Assembly (NCBI GenBank): GCA_016702505.1
Contig: JADJDU010000030.1
Span: 434,001-498,000 of the forward strand
Length of the DNA stretch: 64,000 nucleotides
Origin: Microthrixaceae bacterium
Lineage (GTDB): Bacteria > Actinomycetota > Acidimicrobiia > Acidimicrobiales > Iamiaceae
Direction of reading: 5' to 3'
The notes below the pieces were generated by a model. It was not told the DNA's origin. It did not search any database and worked only from the letters and a program-made list of their open reading frames with translations. A program made the translations under genes and the position numbers. Of the stretch, positions 16,091 to 25,765 are shown piece after piece (position 1 is the stretch's first letter; every line of letters starts with the position of its first letter).

Positions 16091-17331
16091 CCGTGGTTCG
16101 GTCCATCCGGGCCGTGGCTCCGGTCCGGGTGTGTGACGTCGGCGGCTGGACCGACACGTGGTTCGGCTCGCCCGGTCAGGTGTGCTCGGTGGCGGTCGGG
16201 CCCGGGATCGAGGTCATCGCAGACCTGTTCCGCCTCGGCCCTGGAGTACACCACCGCCCACCGGTCGTGCACCTGGTGGCCCCCGACCTGGGGGCCGACT
16301 ACCGCTTCGACCCGGCGGCGGTGGTGAACCCGCGGCACCCGCTGTTGGAACACTGCGTGGCCGATGCCACCGCTGGCCGTATCGAGACTCTGACGGCGAC
16401 CGGCTCCGGCCATGACCTGAGGGTGACGATCCGCTCTGGTGTCCCGGCCGGGGCGTCGTTGGGCACCTCGGCCTCGGTCATGGTGGCGGTGCTGGCCGCC
16501 CTGGACCGCCTGCTCAACTCCCCCGCCGATGACTCAGGTGGTGATGCCGACCGAGAACTGGCATCGCCGGTCACCGAACTGGCCCGAAGAGCGCACGGCA
16601 TCGAGACTGGCCCTGCCGGGCGTCAGGCCGGGGTCCAAGATCACTGGGCGGCGGCACTCGGCGGTTTTCAACACCTAGTCGTGGACACCTACCCGGAGGT
16701 GAGGGCCCGGCCTCTCACCATCGCCGAGGCTGTCTCCGCCGAACTGGGTGACCGGTTGGTGACCGTGGTGTTCGGCCCCCACGATTCGTCCGAGGTCCAC
16801 AACGAGGTGATCCACGCCCTGTTGTCGTGTGACGGTGACGGCCACCACCGGGTCCGCCAGGCCACCCGCAAGCTGAGCTCGCTGGCCGCCCAGGCAGCCA
16901 CCGCTCTCGAAACCGGCGACCTCGACAGCTGGGCCGACGTCTTGACCCGCTCAACCGTCACCCAGGCCGAGCTTCATTCCCGGCTGGTGGGTCCGGCCCA
17001 CACCGCGGCCATCGACGCGGCGCGGTCCCTGGGCGCATCTGGCTGGAAGGTCAACGGAGCAGGAGGCAACGGCGGCTCTCTGACCGTGGTGGCCGGCACC
17101 GGGCCACAGGCGGCGTCGCCCGCCGAGATCCGCTCCCACCTGACCACCATCGACCCGAACTGGACCACACCAGACCTCCAACCATCCCCCGGAGTGACGG
17201 TCCAACTCCACCCTGAGTCACCCGCAATGCACGGCGAGGATCTAGTCAGGCGCGGCCGGACTCGTCCGAGCATCGACCTTCGCAGCTCGGATGCAATCAT
17301 CGGTTACGACGACGATGGGCTCCCAACATGA
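16087..17331 (+). CDS. GHMP-family sugar kinase
   Basis: A 414-residue GHMP kinase resembling D-glycero-alpha-D-manno-heptose 7-phosphate and L-fucose kinase-like enzymes. Motif 1 region: APVRVCDVGGWTDTWF. Motif 2, the phosphate-binding loop: VPAGASLGTSASVMVA. Motif 3: KVNGAGGNGGSLTVVA near the C-terminus, between which AGRQAGVQDHWAAALGGFQ is characteristic of heptose kinases. It phosphorylates a small polyol or sugar; the actual substrate cannot be read from sequence. ATG 16087 overlaps the stop of the DUF4126 gene (ATGA). No heptose pathway partners are in the window. Confidence 0.85.
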   Translation: MTVVRSIRAVAPVRVCDVGGWTDTWFGSPGQVCSVAVGPGIEVIADLFRLGPGVHHRPPVVHLVAPDLGADYRFDPAAVVNPRHPLLEHCVADATAGRIETLTATGSGHDLRVTIRSGVPAGASLGTSASVMVAVLAALDRLLNSPADDSGGDADRELASPVTELARRAHGIETGPAGRQAGVQDHWAAALGGFQHLVVDTYPEVRARPLTIAEAVSAELGDRLVTVVFGPHDSSEVHNEVIHALLSCDGDGHHRVRQATRKLSSLAAQAATALETGDLDSWADVLTRSTVTQAELHSRLVGPAHTAAIDAARSLGASGWKVNGAGGNGGSLTVVAGTGPQAASPAEIRSHLTTIDPNWTTPDLQPSPGVTVQLHPESPAMHGEDLVRRGRTRPSIDLRSSDAIIGYDDDGLPT

Positions 17332-17462
17332 GCGTCGTGACGCCCCGTTCCAACCAGACCGACAACGCCCCCGTCGCCTGACGGATCCCAAATGGGGCCG
17401 TACCCATGCGGTCTCGGTTGGTGAGAGGTACCACCAGGGGACTCTCCGGCGGCCTGTCGACC

Positions 17463-18113
17463 TCACCCCAAAGCGTCGGCCTCTCGCTGCTCGCTGATGG
17501 CACGTACCAGGGCGAGGATCTCGGGGTCGGCCTTGGACGGCGAGCCCGAGTCGAAGGGAGGTTGGGGGTCGTACTCGATGCCGAGCTGCACCGCTTTGGC
17601 CACATCCTCTCCCCACAGCTCTGCGGCCATCGCCAGGCCCAGATCGATACCCGCCGAAACCCCGGCTGCCGTCCAGACCTTGCCTTGGCGCACCACCCGC
17701 TGTTCGGTCGGGCGAGCGCCGAAACGGGCCAGCTCCTCATATGCGAACCAGTGGGTGGTGGCGTCGAGACCGTCCAGGACACCGGCCGCTCCCAGCACCA
17801 GCGCCCCAGTGCACACCGAAGTGGTGAAGGTCGTGGTGGCGTGGGCGGCCCCAACCCAATCCACGATGGCGTCGCCGTCACGGACCAGCCGACGGGTGAC
17901 GAACCCGCCCGGCACCAGGAGTACGTCCGGAGCGGAGACCTCGTCGAAGGTGTGCTCGATGTCTAAGTGCAACAGGCCGGCGTCATCGGACAGCCGTCCG
18001 GCCCGTTGGGCGCACAGCAGGACTTCTGCACCGGGCACATTGGCCAGTACCTGATATGGGCCGATGGCGTCGAGGGCCGTGAACCCGGGATAGAGCCCGA
18101 TTGCGATTTGCAT
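17463..18113 (-). CDS. DJ-1/PfpI family protein (isonitrile hydratase-like)
   Basis: A 216-residue class I glutamine amidotransferase-like protein. The opening MQIAIGLYPGFTALDAIGPY and the nucleophile elbow TTSVCTGALVLGAAGVLDG, with Cys about residue 100, are those of the isonitrile hydratase/ThiJ branch, as is THWFAYEELARFGARP. It lacks the C-terminal AraC domain seen in GlxA-type regulators. ATG 18113 has AAGGA nine bases upstream. The enzymatic substrate is unknown; detoxification of reactive carbonyls or isonitriles is possible. It is convergent with the GHMP kinase gene. Confidence 0.85.
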   Translation of the reverse strand: MQIAIGLYPGFTALDAIGPYQVLANVPGAEVLLCAQRAGRLSDDAGLLHLDIEHTFDEVSAPDVLLVPGGFVTRRLVRDGDAIVDWVGAAHATTTFTTSVCTGALVLGAAGVLDGLDATTHWFAYEELARFGARPTEQRVVRQGKVWTAAGVSAGIDLGLAMAAELWGEDVAKAVQLGIEYDPQPPFDSGSPSKADPEILALVRAISEQREADALG

Positions 18114-18244
18114 GGGGGAGATCCTTGTCGCGTCGGTGATGTCGAGTCGCGTATTTCTCACGGTCCGTTGAGATCGAGCGCTGAAGCCCGAGTCATTCAG
18201 CTACCGGCCTGAACGAACCCGGCAACCGACCGGCTGGGGCGGGG

Positions 18245-19414
18245 TCAGTCCCACCAGAGGTCGTGGGCCAGCACACCGCGGGCGATGAGGCCTAGCTGGA
18301 CCTGGCTGGTGCCCTCCACGATGGTGAGCTGCTTGGCGTCGCGGTAGTACAGCTCGGTCATGTGGTCCTTCATGTAGCCGGCCGCTCCCAGCATCTGAAG
18401 GGCGATGTTCGACGCCTTCACCGCCACCTCGGTGGCGTAGTACTTCGACATCGACAGCATCGGGACGTGTTCCTTGGTGTACTCACCCCGGTCGGCCATC
18501 CACGCTGCCCGATAGGTGAGCAGCCGGGCCGCCTCGATCTCGGTGGCGACCTTGGCGATCTCCCACTGGATGCCCTGCATGTCGGCGATGGTCTTGCGGA
18601 AGGCGGCCCGCTCCTTGACGTACTCGGTGGCGTACATGAGCGCTCCCTCGGCCAGTCCGATGCCTCGGGCGGCCACGATGGGGCGCATCGAGTTGAGGCC
18701 CTGCATGGCGAGCTGGAACCCGCCGATCTCACCGATCACGTTGGCGGCCGGGACCCTCACGTCGTGGAGCAACAGCTCCCCGGTGTCGACGCCGCGAACG
18801 CCCATCTTGCGGTCCAGCGAGCCGACTTCGACGCCGTCCCAGCCCCGCTCGACGATGAAGGCCGAGATCGAGTTGTGGTTGCGTTCGGTGACGTCGTCGG
18901 ACGTCTTGGCGAACACCGTGTACCAGTCGGCTTGGGCCACACCGGAGATCCAGCACTTGGTGCCGTTGAGCACCCACTCGTCTCCGTCACGGACCGCCTT
19001 GGTCCGCATCCCCATCACGTCGCTGCCGGCCTGGGGTTCGCTCAGGCAGAAGGCGGCCCGCTTGGAGCCGTCGGCGATCGGTGCGATGTAGCGCTCGTTC
19101 TGATCCCGGGACCCGGCGATCATCACCGGCCCGGTGGGCAGGCGAGTGAGGAGCAACATCAGGGCCGCGGTGTTGGAGTACTTCGCCACCTCCTCGATGG
19201 CGATGGTCAGACCCAAGATCCCCGCTCCCCCGCCGCCGAGGTCCTCGGGGATGCACAACCCGAGCAGACCGGCGTCACGGAACACCTCGAACAGGTCCTG
19301 GGGGTACTCGCCGGTCTCGTCGATCTCCCGGGCCCGGACCTTGACCTTGTCCTGGGCGATGCGGCGGCAGGCTTCTTGTAGGGCGGCCAGTTCGTCGGTG
19401 AGGGCGAAATCCAT
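18245..19414 (-). CDS. acyl-CoA dehydrogenase
   Basis: A 389-residue FAD-dependent acyl-CoA dehydrogenase that introduces the alpha-beta double bond in fatty acyl or branched acyl-CoA, passing electrons to ETF. Motifs: FCLSEPQAGSDVMGMRTKA (flavin and substrate contacts), WVLNGTKCWISGVAQADWYT, the mid-domain GVRGVDTGELLLHDVRVPAANVIG-like block, RAAFRKTIADMQGIQWEIA, and the catalytic glutamate in VEGTSQVQ at about residue 367. The start is ATG 19414, where the conserved MDFALTDEL begins. Chain-length specificity cannot be decided. Confidence 0.92.
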   Translation of the reverse strand: MDFALTDELAALQEACRRIAQDKVKVRAREIDETGEYPQDLFEVFRDAGLLGLCIPEDLGGGGAGILGLTIAIEEVAKYSNTAALMLLLTRLPTGPVMIAGSRDQNERYIAPIADGSKRAAFCLSEPQAGSDVMGMRTKAVRDGDEWVLNGTKCWISGVAQADWYTVFAKTSDDVTERNHNSISAFIVERGWDGVEVGSLDRKMGVRGVDTGELLLHDVRVPAANVIGEIGGFQLAMQGLNSMRPIVAARGIGLAEGALMYATEYVKERAAFRKTIADMQGIQWEIAKVATEIEAARLLTYRAAWMADRGEYTKEHVPMLSMSKYYATEVAVKASNIALQMLGAAGYMKDHMTELYYRDAKQLTIVEGTSQVQLGLIARGVLAHDLWWD

Positions 19415-19498
19415 GGCCGCTGACCGTAGTACCGACTTCAACCGTCCGGTTCAGCCCGCGGCCAGGCCTCCGGGCCTCACCGGCCCGTCATCACAGGC

Positions 19499-20026
19499 TC
19501 AGCGGCCGGGTAGGTCGCGCACCATCTCCAACTGCCTGATACGAGGTTCGGGCTGGTAGGGAATCTCCGAGCCCGTCGCCCGGAAGCCCTGCCCCTCATA
19601 GAAGGCCCGGGCGTGACCGTTGCGTTCCACCACCCACAGCCGTAGGCGCCGGGCCCCCGCTTCGCTGCCGGCCCAGACCGCAACCGCGTCGAGGAGGGCC
19701 TCGGCCACCCCCTGGTCTCGGTGCCCAGGAGCGGACCACAGGCCGATGATGTTCACCGTCCCGTCCTTGTTGGCGTAGGCGCCGACCATGCCCGCACCTT
19801 CGCTCGGTCCCTGTTCGGGGTCACCAACGGCTTCGCTGGCCACGAAGGTGGCGTGAAGCGGCCCAGAAGCGTTGGCGGCTGCCGCCTCCTCCCAGTGGTG
19901 GCAGTCGTGGGCGCGGGCCCGAGCCAGAGTGGTGGTGGCGTCACCGGGAGCATCGGCCAGGGCGGCCAGCCTCAGGTCTCGCAGTACCGCGCCTTCATGT
20001 GCACCGATCCGTCGCACTTGGAACAC
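19499..20026 (-). CDS. GNAT family N-acetyltransferase
   Basis: A 175-residue single-domain GNAT acetyltransferase. The acetyl-CoA pyrophosphate loop is recognisable in LWSAPGHRDQGVAEALLDAV, and the late strand/helix NGHARAFYEGQGFRATG is standard. The N-terminus (RRIGAHEGAVLRDLRLAAL) is the usual first strand and helix. The substrate is unknown. It runs in the same direction as the whiB gene, which lies about 40 bp upstream of it, so the two may share a transcript. Confidence 0.88.
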   Translation of the reverse strand: MFQVRRIGAHEGAVLRDLRLAALADAPGDATTTLARARAHDCHHWEEAAAANASGPLHATFVASEAVGDPEQGPSEGAGMVGAYANKDGTVNIIGLWSAPGHRDQGVAEALLDAVAVWAGSEAGARRLRLWVVERNGHARAFYEGQGFRATGSEIPYQPEPRIRQLEMVRDLPGR

Positions 20027-20067
20027 GAGCGGAGCCTACGACCACCAAAGGTTGCGGGTAGTGAATA

Positions 20068-20298
20068 TCAGGCCGTGCGCCGACGCTGACGGATGATCCG
20101 GCGGCGCTCCCGCTCGGTGCAACCGCCCCAGACGCCTTCCTTCTCCCGCCGGACCAACGCGTACTCCAAGCACAACGTCTGCACCGGACACACGCCACAC
20201 ACCGCTTTGGCCTCCTCCGCTTCCTCATCGGTCTCGGGGTAGAAGGTCTGCGGGTCCAGGCCATGACATGCGGCCTTGTCTCGCCAAGAGGTGTTCAT
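20068..20298 (-). CDS. WhiB-family iron-sulfur regulator
   Basis: A 76-residue WhiB-like protein, a [4Fe-4S]-binding transcriptional regulator restricted to actinobacteria and their phages. All four cluster cysteines are present: one in KAACHGLDP, then CGVCPVQTLC near the middle. The turn GVWGGCTERERRR and the basic tail IIRQRRR contact sigma factor and DNA in the family. The start is taken at the ATG before NTSWRDKAACHG; a longer frame to 20448 exists but is Pro/Ala-rich and unlike the family. Sub-type cannot be assigned with certainty. Confidence 0.92.
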   Translation of the reverse strand: MNTSWRDKAACHGLDPQTFYPETDEEAEEAKAVCGVCPVQTLCLEYALVRREKEGVWGGCTERERRRIIRQRRRTA

Positions 20299-20639
20299 CT
20301 GGTGGAGGGTTGCTCCCTCGGGTTCTGGGACGGCAGCCGCCCCGGTGGGCGACGGTTGGGGGCCGGCGAGCCTGGGAGGAAGGCCCAGGTCGGGGGCGAG
20401 GGCTGAGTATGGCCTCGCGGGTGTGCCAATGTCCACATCAGGCGGCACGGTTCACATTCCCGCAACGTTTCTCCCCCACCGGGGCCCTCACCACCGGCGC
20501 CGGGCTAGTTCGGTCCCGATCCACGCCGCACCGTGCCGACAGCGGACCGGGCTACCTAGGATCGGTCCATGGCCCTGCGCTGTAGCACCAAACCCGATCT
20601 GGCCCACTCGTCCCGGCTGGCAACCCCGGGCCACCACTC

Positions 20640-22356
20640 GTGAGCGGCGGCTGGTTCGACCGAGTCGACGCACTGCGCCGTCTGGCCGACGACCCCTTCG
20701 ATGTGCTGGTGGTCGGCGGTGGGGTAACCGGAGCGGGCGTGGCTCTAGACGCCGCGTCCCGCGGTCTTCGTACCGCCTTGGTGGAACGAGATGACTTCGC
20801 ATCCGGAACGTCATCGAAGTCATCGAAACTGGCCCACGGCGGTTTGCGTTACCTCCAACAGGGTGAGATCGCCCTCGTCTACCAGGCCCTCCACGAACGT
20901 CAACGGCTGCTCCACAACGCACCCCACCTAGTGAAGATCCTGCCCTTCCTGCTCCCAATCCTCACCGGGGCCGGCAGCGTCATTCCCCGCAAGGTGTCGC
21001 GGGCGCTCGGTGCATCGATGTGGATGTACGACCTGACCGGAGGGGCCCGGATCGGCAAGCTCCACGAACGCATCTCTGCGGCCGAGGCCCTGGCTCACAT
21101 GCCGACCCTGCCCGCCGACAAGCTGGCCGCGTCCTACCTGTACTACGACGCCACCGTCGACGATGCCCGACTCACCCTCACCCTGGCTCGTACCGCCGCC
21201 ATCGACCACGGCGCCGTCGCCGTCAACGGTGCCGCCCTGGTCGGGTTGGACAAGACCCCTGACGGAAAGATCCGGGGAGCGCGCGTGCGGGCCGGGGACG
21301 ACGAGATCGAGGTCCGTTGTCAGGTGGTCGTGAACGCCGCCGGCGTCTGGTCCGACGAGGTGCGTGCCCTCGACGAGGGCGGAGACCCACAATCGATCCG
21401 TCCTGCCAAGGGCATCCACATCACGGTGCCGTGGAGCAAGGTCCGCAACGAGATCGCCGCCGTGATCCCCGTCCCCAAGGACAAACGGGCCGTGTTCGTG
21501 GTGCCGTGGGGTGACCTCACCTACATCGGCACCACCGACACCGACTACGACGGCAGCCTGGACGATCCGCCCGTCACCCGAGACGACGTCGACTACTTGC
21601 TGCGGGCCATCCGCTTCACCGGCGTCACCGACCAAGATGTCGTCGGCACCTGGGCCGGGCTGCGACCGCTGGTCAAGACCGGCGGATCGGGACGAACCGC
21701 GGATCTGTCCCGACGCCACCGGGTCTCGCCCACTGCGTCGGGCGTGGTCACCATTACCGGAGGGAAGCTCACCACCTACCGAGAGATGGCCGCCGATACC
21801 GTCGACGAGGTGGTCGAGATGCTCGACGATCGCCCAAGGCGTGGCCCGCCACAGCCGTACCCGCAAGCTTCGGCTGCGCGGTGCCGACGGATACGACGCC
21901 CTGGATCGGCTCAGCGATCCCACCACCAGCCATCTCGCCAACCGCTTCGGCGGAGAAGCTCGCACGGTGCTGGCCCTGGCCGAGTCCGATCCCAGCCTTC
22001 GCGAGCCACTGGTGGCCGGCCTCCCGTACCTGCGGGCCGAAGCCGTGTACGCCGCCCGCCACGAGATGGCCCGCTCCGTCGACGACATCCTCACCCGACG
22101 CACCCGGGCTCGGCTGCTGGCCCGCGACGCCTCTGCGGCAGCCGCAGTCGATGTCGCCCGCCTGATCGCTCCTGTGCTCGGACTGTCCGAGGCCCAGGCC
22201 GCAGGTCAAGCCGCCGAATACCAGCGCTCCGTCGATGCCGAACGAGACACCGCCCAACTGCCGTCCACGCCGTTGGATCTCGTTGCGCGCTTGGCACTCA
22301 CCGCGGACGGCCACGACGCCCCAAGTCCCCGCCCCGAGAACTCGGCGGGTGCATAG
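20640..22356 (+). CDS. glpD: glycerol-3-phosphate dehydrogenase, frameshifted
   Basis: FAD-dependent GlpD/GlpA-type enzyme that oxidises glycerol 3-phosphate to dihydroxyacetone phosphate at the membrane. The FAD-binding fold is FDVLVVGGGVTGAGVALDAA; SSKSSKLAHGGLRYLQQGEI, NAAGVWSD, GTTDTDYDG and TITGGKLTTYREMA are family blocks. The frame breaks at about 21831: after EVVEMLDD the C-terminal domain (KLRLRGADGYDALDRLSD, YAARHEMARSVDDILTRRTR) continues in the next frame to 22356. One extra base, or two missing ones, explains it. It heads a cluster with an AGPS-like flavoprotein and a glycerol kinase. Confidence 0.88.
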
Positions 22357-22368
22357 GCTGCGGCACCG

Positions 22369-23889
22369 ATGACGCTTCAGCCCGCACCCGGATCACCCAC
22401 CCCTCCAATCGCGCTCTCGGGCGAACCGGGCTCGACCACCGGTCGACTCAAGGCGCCGATCGTGCTGTTGGACGACGCCTTCCTCGAACAGCTCGCCGAG
22501 GTCTGCCCCGATGTGAGCCTCGACGCCACCGACCGGGCCGAAGCCAGCCGGGACTGGTGGCCCCTGGCCATGATCTGGGCCACCCAGGGCCAAGTCGGCC
22601 AGGTGGCCGGAGCGGTGGCACGACCCACCTCCACCTCCGAGGTGGCAGCGGTGATGCGCCTGTGCCATCAGACCCGTATCCCGGTCACGCCCGCCGCAGG
22701 CCGCTCCAGCGTGGTGGGCGGCACGGTTCCCGTCCACGGTGGTGTGCTCCTGGATCTGACCGCCCTGTCCGGCATCGTTGCCGTCGACTCCGAGTCCGGT
22801 GTGGTGGAGGTGATGGCCGGAACGTTCGGTGATGCAATGGAGGCCGAGCTGGCCGACCGGCACGGCCTGACCGTGGGCCACTGGCCCCAGTCGATGTCAC
22901 TGTCGACGGTGGGCGGATGGGTGGCGTGTCGAGGCGCAGGCCAGCTTTCCAACCGCTACGGCAAGATCGAAGACATCGTGGTGGGACTCGAGGTGGTGCT
23001 GGCCGATGGGCGCACCATCCGCACCGGGGGCCAACCCCGAGAAGCGGTCGGCCCCGACCTCACCCGCCTCTTCGTGGGGGCCGAGGGCACCTTGGGTGTG
23101 GTCACCCGGGCCTGGCTCCAGGCCTGGCCCACCCCTACCGGCCAGGGCCGGTCGGCATGGGGATTCGCCTCGTTCGCCGACGGCCTGGAGACCATGCGAC
23201 GCATGGTTCGGCGAGGCGCGGCCCCAGCGGTGCTGCGGCTCTACGACGGGATCGAGTCCGAACGGAACTTCGGCGTGGACCGTTCGGTCAACGTGCTGCT
23301 CGCCTACGACGAAGGAGACCAGGTCCTCGTCGACGCCACCATGGCTGTGGCCGCTCAGGAATGCGAGGCCACCGGATCCACACGGCTGGGAGACGACCTG
23401 GTGGACAAGTGGTTCGGGCACCGCAACGACGTGGCCGCCCTCGAGTCCTACATATCCAAGGGCTTCGTGGTCGACACCTTGGAGATCTCGGCACCGTGGT
23501 CGGCGTTGAGGGCGATCTACACCGAGACCATCGCGGCGATGAGCGCCGTGCCGGGATCAGTGCTGGTCTCGGCCCACCAATCCCACTCCTACCCGACCGG
23601 GGCGTGCCTCTACTTCACCTTCGGCGGCATGGTCGCGCCAGACGAACGGGACGCGTACTACACCGCGGTGTGGGATGCCGGCACCAGGACCGTTCTGGCC
23701 AACGGCGGCAGCCTCAGCCATCACCACGGCGTAGGCATGAACCGGGCCCGCTTCATGCCCGAGGCTCTCAAGGGAGGGTTCGGGGTCCTGGCTGCCATCA
23801 AGGCCACCCTCGACCCCAACGGGGTGTGCAACCCGGGCAAGCTCGGCCTTCCCGACGCCTTCGGCGGGCCGGGATGGCCCGCTCCGTGA
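22369..23889 (+). CDS. FAD-linked oxidase, alkyldihydroxyacetonephosphate synthase-like
   Basis: A 506-residue flavoprotein of the FAD_binding_4 / FAD-oxidase C family. The FAD site shows RPTSTSEVAAVMRLC, IPVTPAAGRSSVVGGTVPVH and STVGGWVACRGAGQLSNRYG, the last with the GGW block shared with alkyl-DHAP synthases. The C-terminal domain ends GGSLSHHHGVGMNRARFM and LDPNGVCNPGKLGLPD. Known relatives make ether lipids or oxidise hydroxyacids such as glycolate. It starts 12 bp after glpD and is coupled to the next gene, which points to a glycerol-phosphate-related role, but the substrate is inferred only. Confidence 0.85.
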   Translation: MTLQPAPGSPTPPIALSGEPGSTTGRLKAPIVLLDDAFLEQLAEVCPDVSLDATDRAEASRDWWPLAMIWATQGQVGQVAGAVARPTSTSEVAAVMRLCHQTRIPVTPAAGRSSVVGGTVPVHGGVLLDLTALSGIVAVDSESGVVEVMAGTFGDAMEAELADRHGLTVGHWPQSMSLSTVGGWVACRGAGQLSNRYGKIEDIVVGLEVVLADGRTIRTGGQPREAVGPDLTRLFVGAEGTLGVVTRAWLQAWPTPTGQGRSAWGFASFADGLETMRRMVRRGAAPAVLRLYDGIESERNFGVDRSVNVLLAYDEGDQVLVDATMAVAAQECEATGSTRLGDDLVDKWFGHRNDVAALESYISKGFVVDTLEISAPWSALRAIYTETIAAMSAVPGSVLVSAHQSHSYPTGACLYFTFGGMVAPDERDAYYTAVWDAGTRTVLANGGSLSHHHGVGMNRARFMPEALKGGFGVLAAIKATLDPNGVCNPGKLGLPDAFGGPGWPAP

Positions 23890-24329
23890 CCTCCACCGAG
23901 GAACCATCGGGCGGGGCCATCAACCGGATCGTCGTCGGCCGAGGGGCGGCGTTCGCCCTGTTGGTGGGTGCACCGGCCGCGGTCATCAACGGATTCCTCG
24001 CCGACCAGGACCCCAAGCCCAAAGCGGCCCTCAACGCCACCCTGGTGGCGCTGCTGGCCGCCTTCTGGATCGCCGGGTTCGTGGCCAGCCGTGAAGCCAC
24101 CATCCGCCGACCGTTGCACGGGGTGCTGGCCGGCATCACCACGTTCGCCCTGGTGGAGGTGATAGGTGTGATCGGCCGACTCGACCGCGGTACCCCGGTG
24201 AGCGTGGGGTCCATCATCGTGTTGGGGGTCATGGCCATCGCCTTGTCCACCGGCGGAGCCGGTGTCGGTAGACGGGCCGAGCCCCGTCACCCCCAAGGAT
24301 CCACTCCCACCCCCGGAGGTTCATCGTGA
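23886..24329 (+). CDS. small membrane protein in glycerol cluster
   Basis: A 147-residue membrane protein with four hydrophobic segments (AAFALLVGAPAAVINGFL, ALNATLVALLAAFWIAGFV, HGVLAGITTFALVEVIGVIG, VGSIIVLGVMAIALSTGG) and a short polar tail. GTG 23886 overlaps the stop of the flavoprotein gene (GTGA); ATG 23874 is an alternative start. Its own stop overlaps the GTG start of the kinase gene. No family is recognised beyond a loose likeness to small four-helix membrane proteins, and its contribution to glycerol metabolism is unknown. Confidence 0.7.
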   Translation: MTSTEEPSGGAINRIVVGRGAAFALLVGAPAAVINGFLADQDPKPKAALNATLVALLAAFWIAGFVASREATIRRPLHGVLAGITTFALVEVIGVIGRLDRGTPVSVGSIIVLGVMAIALSTGGAGVGRRAEPRHPQGSTPTPGGSS

Positions 24330-25765
24330 AGATGCTCGTCATCGACGTCGGCACCAGCGGCATCCGGGCCGCGGTGGTGCAACCGGGCCGCGGCGTGATC
24401 GACAGCCGCCATCGGGTTCTCCTCCCCATCAGCCCAGCGCCGGGCCTCGTCGAATTCGACGCCAGGGCCATGGCCACCGCCGTCGTCGAACTAGGTCTAG
24501 AAGTGGTCGCCGAGGTGGGCGCCGTGGACGGTGTCGGCGTCACCAACCAACGGGCGTCAACCATCGTCTGGGATCGTCACACCGGCGAACCGGTCGGTCC
24601 GGGGATCGGCTGGCAAGACCTGCGCACCGTCATCGACTGCCTGACCCTGGCCGGTCAGGGCATCCGGCTCGCCCCCAACCTGAGCGCCACCAAGGCATCG
24701 CACCTCCTCGACCAGGCTGATCCCGACCGCAGCCGGGACCTTTGCATCGGCACCGTCGACTCGTGGGTCATCTGGACACTCACCCAGGGACAGGTCCACG
24801 TCACCGATGCCACCAACGTGGCCCTCACCGGGTTGCGTACCGACGACCAGGAACAATGGAACGACCAGGTCCTCCAGGCCTTGCGCATCGGGGTTGGCGC
24901 CCTGCCCGCGGTGGTCGACTCGATCGGCGTCGTGGGCTCGGCCACTGCACTGCCCGGCAACCCACCCATCGCCGGCATCCTCGGCGACCAGCAGGCGTCG
25001 TTGCTCGGACAGGGCTGTGTAGAGCCCGGCAACGCCAAGATCACCTTCGGAACCGGCGGCATGCTCGACCTCTGCCTCGCCGACCGTCCCAGTTTCGCCA
25101 CCCAGGGCGCCGGCGGCACGTTCCCGATCGTCACCCGAGGCGCACAAGGCCAGCGTCGCTGGGGGCTCGAAGCGGTGATGCTGGCCGCAGGCACCAACGT
25201 GGAGTGGCTGCGAGACGACCTGGGCATCATCACCGACGCCGCCGAATCCCATCAGGTCGCATCGCAATGCGCCGACAGCGAAGGCGTGGCCTACGTTCCC
25301 GCCCTTTTGGGCTTGGGCACCCCGACCTGGGACTACGGGGCACGCGGTGCGTTGTTGGGTATCACCCGAGGCAGCGGACGGCCCCAGATCGTTCGAGCCG
25401 TGCTCGAAGGGGTGGCCAACCGGGCCGCCGACCTGGTGGAAGCGGCCGAAGCCGACAGCAGCTTGACGATCCCGGTCCTGCGTATCGACGGAGGGATGTC
25501 TGACAACCCCACCTTCGTCCAGGCCCTGGCCAACGCCACCTCCCGGCCCATCGAGGTGTCGCCCGAGAAGGAGTCCACCACCCTCGGGGCCGCCTACGCC
25601 GCCGGGCTGGCCCTCGGAGCCTGGAAGGACGACTCCGAGATCGCCAGCACCTGGCAGCCCCGCACCGTCGTCGAACCAAACGCCACCGTGGACCGCGACC
25701 GGTGGGCCGACACCCTGAAGCGGGCCGAACGCTGGTTCCCCGAACTCTCGGCCATCTCGTTTTGA
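24326..25765 (+). CDS. glpK: FGGY-family kinase, glycerol kinase-like
   Basis: A 479-residue FGGY carbohydrate kinase close to glycerol kinases. ATP-site phosphate loops are LVIDVGTSGIRAAVV at the N-terminus and ITFGTGGMLDLCL in the middle. GVGVTNQRASTIVWDRHTGE and GIGWQDLRT match the glycerol kinase blocks (TNQRET, WQD/CRT), and ILGDQQASLLGQGC and VLRIDGGMSDNPTFVQALA complete the fold. It would convert glycerol to glycerol 3-phosphate, the substrate of the glpD product encoded at the head of the cluster. GTG 24326 has GGAGG eight bases upstream and overlaps the previous stop. A related sugar-alcohol substrate cannot be excluded. Confidence 0.85.
   Translation: MKMLVIDVGTSGIRAAVVQPGRGVIDSRHRVLLPISPAPGLVEFDARAMATAVVELGLEVVAEVGAVDGVGVTNQRASTIVWDRHTGEPVGPGIGWQDLRTVIDCLTLAGQGIRLAPNLSATKASHLLDQADPDRSRDLCIGTVDSWVIWTLTQGQVHVTDATNVALTGLRTDDQEQWNDQVLQALRIGVGALPAVVDSIGVVGSATALPGNPPIAGILGDQQASLLGQGCVEPGNAKITFGTGGMLDLCLADRPSFATQGAGGTFPIVTRGAQGQRRWGLEAVMLAAGTNVEWLRDDLGIITDAAESHQVASQCADSEGVAYVPALLGLGTPTWDYGARGALLGITRGSGRPQIVRAVLEGVANRAADLVEAAEADSSLTIPVLRIDGGMSDNPTFVQALANATSRPIEVSPEKESTTLGAAYAAGLALGAWKDDSEIASTWQPRTVVEPNATVDRDRWADTLKRAERWFPELSAISF

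Noticed and set aside
20640..22832. glpD as a 730-residue protein
   Set aside because: After about 21831 this frame becomes Arg/Pro-rich noise and runs under the next gene, while the true C-terminal domain is in the adjacent frame.
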